Notes under the pieces: model-generated
What the model was told of the DNA's origin: nothing
Seen by the model: only the letters and a program-made list of their open reading frames with translations
The model's database searches: none
Origin: Microbacterium salsuginis
Lineage (GTDB): Bacteria; Actinomycetota; Actinomycetes; Actinomycetales; Microbacteriaceae
DNA length: 64,000 bases
Assembly: GCF_012524205.1 (NCBI RefSeq)
Contig: NZ_JABACI010000003.1
Coordinates: 248,001 to 312,000, forward strand
Reading direction: 5' to 3'
In this document: piece after piece, positions 17,163 to 24,110 of the stretch
How positions within the stretch are numbered: position 1 is the stretch's first letter
Layout of the letters: each line of letters begins with the position of its first letter
Program-made: the position numbers and the translations under genes

Positions 17163-17230
17163 ACCGCCGTCGTGCGCGAGGGTGTCCCCATGAAGGTCCC
17201 CGCATCGGCAACCGGGCCCCTGGAGGCGTG

Positions 17231-18229
17231 GTGACCGGGCGGGTGACGCTCACGACCGTCGCCGCGCACGCGGGGGTCAGCGTCGGGACCGCGTCGCGGG
17301 CTCTGTCGGGCCGGGGCGATCTCGCCCCCGCGACACGGCGACGCGTCCTCGCGTCAGCGCGCACGCTGGGATTCACGCGCGATCCGGCCGCCGGAGGGCG
17401 ACCGCCGAGCTCGGCCCGCCTGCTCGATCTGGTGCTCGGTGGATTCCACAACGCCTACTCCGACGAAGTCACGGCCGGTGCCCGCAGCGCCGCCGCGGCG
17501 GCGGGCTACGACCTCGTGCTCACCGAGGAACGCGACGCCCCGGACGACGACTGGCCGATGCGCATCCGCCGGCGCGGCTCGGCCGGCGTCGTGCTCGGCC
17601 TCATCGCGCCGACCGGGCCGCAGTTGGCGACGCTGACGGATGCCGACATCCCGGTCGTCCTGATGGATCCGCAGGCCGAGACATCCCGCGGTCTCACGAG
17701 CGTGCGCACCACCGACCGGGAGGGCGGTGTCGCCGCGGCGGTGCACCTGGCGGAGCGTGGCGCCACGCGGTTCGCGATCGTGGTCGGCGTGCCGGCATAT
17801 CGCTACGGACGCGCGCGGCTGGAGGGCTTCCGTTCCGGACTGAGCGCGGCGCACCCCGGGGCCGAGCCCGCCGTCATCACGGCGGACTGGGGTGCGGTCG
17901 CCGCGCGCGAGGGCCTCGTGCCCCTGATGCGCGACCTCGGCGCGGGTGAGCGCCTGGGCGTGTTCGCGTGCACCGACGAGATGGCGTCGGGCGCCTTCGC
18001 CGCCGCGGCCGCCACCGGCCGCAGCATCCCCGGCGACGTCCTCGTCGTCGGCTTCGACGACCTGCGCGGTGCGCGCTGGCTCACACCTCCCCTCACGACG
18101 GTGCGGCAGCCGATCCGCGAGATGGCAGCGGCCGCGGTGACCGCCCTCGCGGCTGCCGCTGGCGGCGCGCCGCTGCCGCCGTCGCCGATCGTGCTGCCGA
18201 CCCGTCTGATCGAGCGCGGCTCGACCTGA
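17231..18229 (+). CDS. LacI-family transcriptional regulator
   Basis: A 332-residue LacI-type repressor; the helix-turn-helix TLTTVAAHAGVSVGTASRAL is at residues about 6-25 and the C-terminal motif VVGFDDLRGARWLTPPLTTVRQP is intact. Three in-frame GTG codons (17228, 17231, 17243) follow the GGAGG at 17222-17226; 17231 is a compromise. It is divergent from the ThuA and Gfo/Idh genes, and the TTTGCGCAAA palindrome between them is its likely binding site, so it probably controls that operon and itself. Confidence 0.87.
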   Translation: MTGRVTLTTVAAHAGVSVGTASRALSGRGDLAPATRRRVLASARTLGFTRDPAAGGRPPSSARLLDLVLGGFHNAYSDEVTAGARSAAAAAGYDLVLTEERDAPDDDWPMRIRRRGSAGVVLGLIAPTGPQLATLTDADIPVVLMDPQAETSRGLTSVRTTDREGGVAAAVHLAERGATRFAIVVGVPAYRYGRARLEGFRSGLSAAHPGAEPAVITADWGAVAAREGLVPLMRDLGAGERLGVFACTDEMASGAFAAAAATGRSIPGDVLVVGFDDLRGARWLTPPLTTVRQPIREMAAAAVTALAAAAGGAPLPPSPIVLPTRLIERGST

Positions 18230-18303
18230 TCGTCCGGACGGACCGGTGGCGACGGCATCCGAACCGGACGAACCGTCCCCCCATCACGCATGGGTCACGC
18301 GAG

Positions 18304-18309
18304 TAGCGT
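18304..18309 (+). promoter_or_regulatory. -10 element TAGCGT of aminotransferase gene
   Basis: TAGCGT lies 27 bases before the ATG at 18337, leaving a leader of roughly 20 bases that contains GGAAGG as ribosome-binding site. Confidence 0.35.
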
Positions 18310-18336
18310 GGGACCACGTCAGACGGAAGGCCAGCC

Positions 18337-19758
18337 ATGTCGACAGCGACCGAACGCCCCACCCGCACCGAACGCCCCGCCAGGACTGAAGCAGAGCTGC
18401 AGCAGATGGCCAAGGACCACCTGTGGATGCACTTCGCCCGGCAGTCGGTGATGACCGAGGGTCCCGGCGTGCCGATCATCGTGAAGGGCGAGGGCCACCA
18501 CATCTGGGACTCGCAGGGCAAGCGCTACATCGACGGGCTCGCCGGGCTCTTCGTCGTGGCGGCCGGGCACGGGCGCAAGCGCCTCGCCGAGGTCGCCGCG
18601 AAGCAGGCGGAGGAGCTCGCGTTCTTCCCGATCTGGTCGTACGCCCACCCGGCCGCCATCGAGCTCGCCGACCGGCTCGCCGATTACGCGCCGGGCGACC
18701 TCAACAAGGTGTTCTTCTCCACCGGCGGCGGCGAGGCCGTCGAGACCGCGTTCAAGCTCGCCAAGTACTACTGGAAGCTGCAGGGCCGGCCCTCCAAGCA
18801 CAAGGTGATCTCACGCGCCGTCGCCTACCACGGCACACCGCAGGGCGCGCTCGCGATCACCGGCATCCCGGCGATGAAGGAGATGTTCGAGCCGGTGACG
18901 CCCGGCGGGTTCCGCGTGCCCAACACCAACTTCTACCGCGCCGGCGACATGGGCGCCCCGACCGGCAGCCTCGAGGAGTTCGGGGTGTGGGCCGCCGACC
19001 GCATCGAGGAGATGATCCAGTTCGAGGGACCCGAGACCGTCGCGGCGGTCTTCCTCGAGCCGGTGCAGAACTCGGGCGGATGCTTCCCGCCCCCGCCCGG
19101 CTATTTCCAGCGGGTGCGCGAGATCTGCGACAAGTACGACGTGCTGCTCGTGTCCGACGAGGTCATCTGCGCGTTCGGCCGCATCGGGCACATGTTCGCG
19201 TGCGACGCCTACGGGTACCAGCCCGACATGATCACCTTCGCCAAGGCGGTCACGAGCGGCTACTCACCGCTGGGCGGAACCATCGTGTCGGACCGCATCT
19301 ACGAGCCCTTCGCACACGGCGACACCGCGTTCTACCACGGCTACACGTTCGGCGGCCACCCGGTCTCGGCGGCGGTCGCGCTCGAGAACCTCGACATCTT
19401 CGAGGAGGAGGGGCTGCCCGAGCACGTACGCGAGAACTCGCCGATCTTCCGTCGCACCCTCGAGAAGCTCACCGATCTGCCGATCGTCGGCGACGTGCGG
19501 GGCGACGGCTACTTCTTCGGCATCGAGCTCGTGAAAGACAAGGCGACGAAGGAGACCTTCGACGACGACGAGTCCGAGCGGCTGCTGCGCGGGTTCCTGT
19601 CCAAGGCGCTGTTCGATGCCGGCCTGTACTGCCGCGCCGACGATCGCGGCGATCCCGTCATCCAGCTCGCACCGCCGCTCACGATCGGGCCGAGTGAGTT
19701 CGACGAGATCGAGCAGATCCTCCGGGGAGTGCTCGCCGAGGCCTGGACGCGGCTGTGA
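18337..19758 (+). CDS. Class III PLP-dependent aminotransferase (omega-amino acid/diamine type)
   Basis: A 473-residue fold-type I aminotransferase. The cofactor region FFSTGGGEAVETAFKLAKYY, the AVFLEPVQNSGGCFPPP segment and LLVSDEVICAFGRIGHMFA (Asp binding the pyridine nitrogen) are present; the Schiff-base Lys is in ITFAKAVTSGYSPLGG. The family transfers amino groups from putrescine, beta-alanine, taurine or similar amines to pyruvate or 2-oxoglutarate. It looks monocistronic, without other polyamine genes nearby, so the amine substrate is open. Confidence 0.9.
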   Translation: MSTATERPTRTERPARTEAELQQMAKDHLWMHFARQSVMTEGPGVPIIVKGEGHHIWDSQGKRYIDGLAGLFVVAAGHGRKRLAEVAAKQAEELAFFPIWSYAHPAAIELADRLADYAPGDLNKVFFSTGGGEAVETAFKLAKYYWKLQGRPSKHKVISRAVAYHGTPQGALAITGIPAMKEMFEPVTPGGFRVPNTNFYRAGDMGAPTGSLEEFGVWAADRIEEMIQFEGPETVAAVFLEPVQNSGGCFPPPPGYFQRVREICDKYDVLLVSDEVICAFGRIGHMFACDAYGYQPDMITFAKAVTSGYSPLGGTIVSDRIYEPFAHGDTAFYHGYTFGGHPVSAAVALENLDIFEEEGLPEHVRENSPIFRRTLEKLTDLPIVGDVRGDGYFFGIELVKDKATKETFDDDESERLLRGFLSKALFDAGLYCRADDRGDPVIQLAPPLTIGPSEFDEIEQILRGVLAEAWTRL

Positions 19759-19826
19759 GCGGCGGCCCATCGACGAGGCGTCCGGCGGCCGGGGCGACCG
19801 ATGGATACAAACCCGCGCGCGGGCGT

Positions 19827-19832
19827 TAGGGT
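19827..19832 (+). promoter_or_regulatory. -10 element TAGGGT, leaderless
   Basis: TAGGGT ends 6 bases before the GTG at 19839, so the mRNA should begin at the start codon. There is no Shine-Dalgarno sequence. Confidence 0.5.
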
Positions 19833-19838
19833 GGGGCC

Positions 19839-20309
19839 GTGGGCACCATCTACTACGGCGGATCGGCCATGCCGATCGACATCGAGGACCGCGCTCTCGC
19901 ACATCTGAAGGTCGTCATCGCGACCAAACTGCGGCGCGATGAGAGTTTCACCGTCTCGTGGCGCCATCCCGATGATCAGCCGCGCGGGCGGAGCACCATC
20001 TGGCTGCACCCGTCGATTCCGCTGCGGTTCGTCTTCGACGATCCCGAGCCCGCAGAGCTCAGCCGGGAATGGATCGAAGAGCTCGCCAATTCGGCGAACT
20101 CGACGGGCGGCATCATGCTCGTCGCCGAGCACTTCGACACCGGCGAGGTGCACACGCTCCCCCGCGAGGGCGAGAGCGTGACGGGCGACGGCGAGACCGA
20201 GAGCGACGCCCACGTCTCCCTCGGTGTCGTCGAGGTCGACCGGCTCGAGATCGACACGCTGAAGGTCTCGGGCGACGAGATCAACGGCGGCAGGCTCACG
20301 AGCGCCTGA
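19839..20309 (+). CDS. Small conserved protein (DUF7882-like), paralogue 1
   Basis: A 156-residue protein beginning MGTIYYGGSAMPIDIEDRAL. It belongs to a small family I recall from Microbacteriaceae, often mis-annotated as ATP-dependent DNA ligase; no ligase motif is visible. The N-terminal 100 residues match the protein at 20359 (GxIxYxxSxxxIDIxDRxLAHLxxVxxxKLRR), and the C-terminal 50 residues are an extra acidic tail. It has no signal peptide or membrane helix. The transcript appears leaderless. Function unknown. Confidence 0.8.
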   Translation: MGTIYYGGSAMPIDIEDRALAHLKVVIATKLRRDESFTVSWRHPDDQPRGRSTIWLHPSIPLRFVFDDPEPAELSREWIEELANSANSTGGIMLVAEHFDTGEVHTLPREGESVTGDGETESDAHVSLGVVEVDRLEIDTLKVSGDEINGGRLTSA

Positions 20310-20358
20310 CGAGCGACCCGATCGGCGAACCGGCCCGCGGGCACGGCTCGCCGCGGCG

Positions 20359-20676
20359 TCAGCCGACCTCTGGTTCGCCCTCGTCGGCGGGCTCGGGAAG
20401 GATCGTCAGTCCGACCGGTCCGCTGGCCGCCAGCATGAGCTCTTCGACCCACGCGCGGTTGATGCGGGGCTGGCGGCTGCCGAAGAAGTGGAACTGCAGC
20501 GGCACCGCCGGCGCGATCCAGAAGCTGCGCCGTCCGCTGCCGTCGCCCACCTCGACGTCGAACATGAACGGCTCCGAACGGCGAAGCTTGTTCATCATGA
20601 CGATGCGAAGGTGCGCGAGGGTGCGGTCGTCGATGTCGATCGAGTTGCCGCTCGTGTCGTAGATGAACCTGCCCAT
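20359..20676 (-). CDS. Small conserved protein (DUF7882-like), paralogue 2
   Basis: A 105-residue protein, MGRFIYDTSGNSIDIDDRTL at its start, a shorter paralogue of the protein at 19839 and convergent with it. Conserved features are the YxxSxxxIDIxDRxLAHLxIVxxxKLRR core and a W-EEL segment (RAWVEELMLAASG against REWIEELANSANS). The ATG is 6 bases downstream of TAAGCT (20688-20683), a -10 box that contains the TAA stop codon of the TetR gene before it; the transcript should be leaderless. Function unknown. Confidence 0.78.
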   Translation of the reverse strand: MGRFIYDTSGNSIDIDDRTLAHLRIVMMNKLRRSEPFMFDVEVGDGSGRRSFWIAPAVPLQFHFFGSRQPRINRAWVEELMLAASGPVGLTILPEPADEGEPEVG

Positions 20677-20685
20677 GCCAGGAGC

Positions 20686-21276
20686 TTAGTCGGCCGACCG
20701 CGGCGCGAACGCAGCGACGAAGAGTGCTTTCGCGCGCGCGCCGACCTCGGGGCGCGCGGACGCCTCGGTGCGAGCCAGTTCGGTGGCCAGCATCCCGGCC
20801 GCCATCGTCACGTCCGCGGCGTCGATGTGCGCGCCGATCCGGCCCGCGGAGCGGTCTCGTTCGACCAGCTGGGTGACGAGCGCGTTGAACCGCGCCCCGA
20901 GCGCGGCGACGCGCGGATCGCTCATGTCCGCCGTGATCAGCTCGATGAACGCGGTCGACACGACAGCCTGCGCGACGACGCGGTCGAGCAGATCGTCGAT
21001 GGTGCGCTCCGGGGGTGCGACGTACTCCTCGAGTTCGCGGACGTTGTCTTCGAACACGGCCGCGGCGAGCGCCGTGCGATCGGGGAAGTGCCGGTAGAGA
21101 CTGCCCTGCCCGACGCCGGCACGCTTGGCGACGGCGCTGAACGGCGAATTCAAGCCGCCCTCGGCGTAGACCTCGCGCGCCGCGGTGATCAGCGCGCGCC
21201 GGTTCTCGGCCGCTGCGGCGGGGCCGCGGTTGGGGCGAGAGGGGGAATTCGCCCGGGAGGACGCGGTGCTCGACAC
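20686..21276 (-). CDS. TetR-family transcriptional regulator
   Basis: A 196-residue repressor with an N-terminal TetR helix-turn-helix (ALITAAREVYAEGGLNSPFSAVAKRAGVGQGSLYRHFPDRTAL) and an all-helical ligand domain. It is divergent from an SDR gene with a 22-bp palindrome between them. The GTG start at 21276 lies 6 bases after -10 box TAGGCT (21288-21283), so translation is probably leaderless. It likely represses the SDR gene and itself; the ligand is unknown. Confidence 0.88.
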   Translation of the reverse strand: MSSTASSRANSPSRPNRGPAAAAENRRALITAAREVYAEGGLNSPFSAVAKRAGVGQGSLYRHFPDRTALAAAVFEDNVRELEEYVAPPERTIDDLLDRVVAQAVVSTAFIELITADMSDPRVAALGARFNALVTQLVERDRSAGRIGAHIDAADVTMAAGMLATELARTEASARPEVGARAKALFVAAFAPRSAD

Positions 21277-21289
21277 GGGTGTAGCCTAT

Positions 21290-21311
21290 TACCGGACACA
21301 GTTGTCCGGTA
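21290..21311. promoter_or_regulatory. TetR-type operator TACCGGACA-N4-TGTCCGGTA
   Basis: A perfect 9-bp inverted repeat with a 4-base centre lies between the divergent TetR and SDR genes, directly upstream of the SDR ribosome-binding site AGAAAGGA and overlapping the promoter region of both genes. Confidence 0.75.
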
Positions 21312-21324
21312 GAAAGGACGCACC

Positions 21325-22383
21325 ATGAGCACCAGCATCCCGCCGCTGAACGGCGACTGCTCCATCGCAACCTGGCTCGACCACCCGGTCGGCGGTGCGA
21401 TCCTGCGCGAACTCCTGGCCCAAGGCGGCCAGACCGCCGACGCCTTCGCGCCCGTCCGCACCCTGCCGCTGAAGCGGCTCGTCGAGCTGAGCCGAGGCGC
21501 CTTCACGCAGGAGACGCTCGACGAGGTCGTGCGTCGCGCCGACGCCGGCGAGGTGCCCGAGGGCGCACCGCCCGCGACCGAGGCGCCCCCGCAGGCGTCC
21601 GCTCCCGCCGTTCCGCTGCGCGAATGGACCGAGCGCATCGACCAGGGTCGCTTCACGGGACGGACGGTGATCGTCACCGGTGCCGGCTCCGGCATCGGGC
21701 GGGCGACAGCATCGCGTGTCGCACGCGAGGGCGGCCGCGTCATCGCTGTCGACGTGAGCCAGGATCGCCTCGACGACCTCGTGTCGTCGCACGGCGGTGC
21801 CGACATCGTGCCGCTCGTCGCCGACATCACCGACGACGAGGGCGTCGCGCGGATTGTGGCCGCCGCGGGCGAGACGATCGACGCGCTGGCCAACATCGCC
21901 GGAATCATGGACGACATGACCCCGGTGGCGGAGGTGACGGATGCCGTGTGGCAGCGCGTCTTCCGCGTCAACGTCGACGGCACCATGAAGCTCATGCGCG
22001 CGGTGATCCCGGCCATGCTGGCGCAGGGCGGCGGCTCGATCGTGAACACCGCCTCAGAGGCAGCGCTGCGCGGGTCGGCTGCCGGCGCCGCGTACACCGC
22101 GTCGAAGCACGCGGTCGTGGGCCTGACGAAGTCGAGTGCCTTCATGTACGGTCCGAGCGGCATCCGCGTCAACGCCGTGGCTCCCGGGCCCACCATCACG
22201 AACATCGAGGCGTCCTTCGCCTCGCCGCTCGGGGCCGAGCGCGTGCGGACCGGCATGGCGGTCATGCCGCCGCCGGTGGACGCGGATGCACTGGCCGCCT
22301 CGATCACGTTCCTGCTGAGCGACGACGGCGTCAACGTGAACGGCGTGGTCCTGGCCAGCGACGGCGGGTGGTCGGCCGCCTGA
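21325..22383 (+). CDS. SDR-family oxidoreductase with N-terminal extension
   Basis: A 352-residue protein. The C-terminal 245 residues are a classical short-chain dehydrogenase: TGAGSGIG cofactor motif at about 117-124, catalytic Ser in NTASEAAL, and YTASK with catalytic Tyr and Lys. The first 107 residues (motifs STIATW-like LDHPVGGAILRELLAQGG and LPLKRLVELSRGAF, then an Ala/Pro-rich linker) are not part of the SDR fold; they look like a small helical module whose role I do not know. The gene faces the TetR gene across a palindromic operator, so expression is probably ligand-induced. The substrate is unknown. Confidence 0.85.
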   Translation: MSTSIPPLNGDCSIATWLDHPVGGAILRELLAQGGQTADAFAPVRTLPLKRLVELSRGAFTQETLDEVVRRADAGEVPEGAPPATEAPPQASAPAVPLREWTERIDQGRFTGRTVIVTGAGSGIGRATASRVAREGGRVIAVDVSQDRLDDLVSSHGGADIVPLVADITDDEGVARIVAAAGETIDALANIAGIMDDMTPVAEVTDAVWQRVFRVNVDGTMKLMRAVIPAMLAQGGGSIVNTASEAALRGSAAGAAYTASKHAVVGLTKSSAFMYGPSGIRVNAVAPGPTITNIEASFASPLGAERVRTGMAVMPPPVDADALAASITFLLSDDGVNVNGVVLASDGGWSAA

Positions 22384-22406
22384 GCCGCTCCCGAACTCCA
22401 GACCCG

Positions 22407-22441
22407 CGACGCCCCGACGGACCCGAACCGCCGGGGCGTCG
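22407..22441. terminator. Hairpin between convergent SDR and SLC13 genes
   Basis: CGACGCCCCG (22407-22416) and CGGGGCGTCG (22432-22441) form a perfect 10-bp stem with a 15-base loop, placed 24 bases after the SDR stop. Confidence 0.6.
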
Positions 22442-22487
22442 TGCTGCGCCGGCCGTGCTGGTGACGCTGCCCTCCCGGCGGCTCGGG

Positions 22488-24065
22488 TCAGAACGGCCAG
22501 ATCAGCGGCACGTAGAGCACCGACATCGCGAGGAAGAACACGGCCAGCGGCAGCCCGAGTCGCCAGTAGTCGCCGAACCGATAGCCGCCAGGCTCCATCA
22601 CCATGAGGTTCGCCGGCGTCGCGATCGGCGTGAGGAACGCCGCCGCGCCGATCACCGTGAGCGCCATCATGAACGGCTGCACCGACAACTGAAGCGAGTG
22701 CGCGACGGCGATCGCGATCGGCGCGACGATGAGGACGGTCGCGGTGTTGCTGATCAGCTGGCCGAGCACGAGCGCCAGCGTGCACAGCGCGAGCAGCGCC
22801 ACGTGGGGGCCCGCGTCGCCCAGGGCCGACAGCATCCATCCCGCCACCAGGTCGGCGGTGCCGGTCGCGATGAACGCGGTCGAAAGCGGGATCATGCCCG
22901 CGATGAGCACGACCGTGGTCCACGAGATCGACTGGTAGGCCTGCGTCACGGTCACGGTTCGCGTCAGCACGAGCGCGCAGGCGGCCAGGAGCGCGGCGAC
23001 GGCGGGCGGGACGAGTCCTGTCGCCAGCAGCAGGATCATCGCGAGCAGGATGCCGATCGCGCGCCTGGCGCCCGGGCCGAGCGGGATCGAGCGGCGCAGG
23101 CGCTGCGGGTCGTCGACCACCAGCACGCCGGGCTCGTTCGATCGCCGCGAGAGGTCGTCCCACGCCCCCTGCAGGAGCAGGGCGTCACCGGCCTGCACGA
23201 GGAACTCGGTGCCCTTCAGCAGCTGGTCGCCGCGTCGCGCCGCCAGCACCACGAGATCGCCGTCGGGAGTGGTCATGCCGGCGCAGATGTGCGTGCCGAT
23301 GAGCGGCGAGCGGGGCGCCACGACGACCTCGGTGACGCCCGTGACGGGGCCGAGGATCGTGCCCGTGTCGAGCGAGAGAGAGTACTGCTGGCGCAGCAGG
23401 CGCGCGTGCCGCACCAGGTCCAGCGGCATGCGCGCGGCAGGCCTCTCGGGAACCAGACGGCCGCCGAGCAGCAGGATGACGATGGTCCCGGCGAGGACGG
23501 GGATGCCGACGAGGGCGAACTCGAAGAACCCGAAGGGCCGGCCTCCTGCGGCCGCGGCGAAGTCCGACACGAGGATGTTGACCGGCGTGCCCGTGAGCAG
23601 CAGCAGCGAGCCCGCCGACGCCGCGAAGGCGAGCGGCATCAGCAGCTTCGACGAGGCGATGCCGGCACGGGCCGCGACGACGACCACGAGCGGCAGCAGC
23701 GCGGCGACCGCGCCGTTGATGCTGATGAGCGCGGTGAGACCGGCCACGAGCAGGGCGACTACGAGCAGCAGCCGACGACGGGTCGCGTCGGCGCGGCCGA
23801 TCACCATCTGCCCGGCCCACGCGGTGACCCCGGTCGCGTCGAGCGACTCGCTCACCACGAAGAGCGCCGCGATGAAGAGCACCGTGGGGTCGCCGAAGCC
23901 GGCGAGGGCCTCCGGGAGCGTGAGCACGCCGGTGAAGAACAGGGCCAGCGCGACCCCGATCGCGACCACTCCGATCGGCACGCGGTTGCTGACGAAGGCG
24001 ATGACCGCGAGAAGGAGGATGACGAGAGTGGCGAGGACGGGGTCCACGGTGCCCAGCGTAGCCAC
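22488..24065 (-). CDS. SLC13/DASS-family transporter with internal TrkA-C domain
   Basis: A roughly 525-residue membrane transporter with about ten to twelve hydrophobic segments in two repeats. The repeat-end signatures LLTGTPVNILVS and LISNTATVLIVAP contain the SNT/TxN-type substrate and sodium site. A soluble RCK-C/TrkA-C-like domain (about residues 210-300, VTEVVVAPRSPLIGTHICAG onward) sits between the halves. Such proteins import dicarboxylates, sulfate or other anions; the ion is not predictable here. The start is uncertain: TTG 24071, GTG 24065 or GTG 24047, none with a strong ribosome-binding site. Confidence 0.85.
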   Translation of the reverse strand: MATLGTVDPVLATLVILLLAVIAFVSNRVPIGVVAIGVALALFFTGVLTLPEALAGFGDPTVLFIAALFVVSESLDATGVTAWAGQMVIGRADATRRRLLLVVALLVAGLTALISINGAVAALLPLVVVVAARAGIASSKLLMPLAFAASAGSLLLLTGTPVNILVSDFAAAAGGRPFGFFEFALVGIPVLAGTIVILLLGGRLVPERPAARMPLDLVRHARLLRQQYSLSLDTGTILGPVTGVTEVVVAPRSPLIGTHICAGMTTPDGDLVVLAARRGDQLLKGTEFLVQAGDALLLQGAWDDLSRRSNEPGVLVVDDPQRLRRSIPLGPGARRAIGILLAMILLLATGLVPPAVAALLAACALVLTRTVTVTQAYQSISWTTVVLIAGMIPLSTAFIATGTADLVAGWMLSALGDAGPHVALLALCTLALVLGQLISNTATVLIVAPIAIAVAHSLQLSVQPFMMALTVIGAAAFLTPIATPANLMVMEPGGYRFGDYWRLGLPLAVFFLAMSVLYVPLIWPF

Positions 24066-24110
24066 TGGCAACGCGAGCGCCGCGTGGCGTCCGCCGGAGC
24101 GGGCCGCGTC

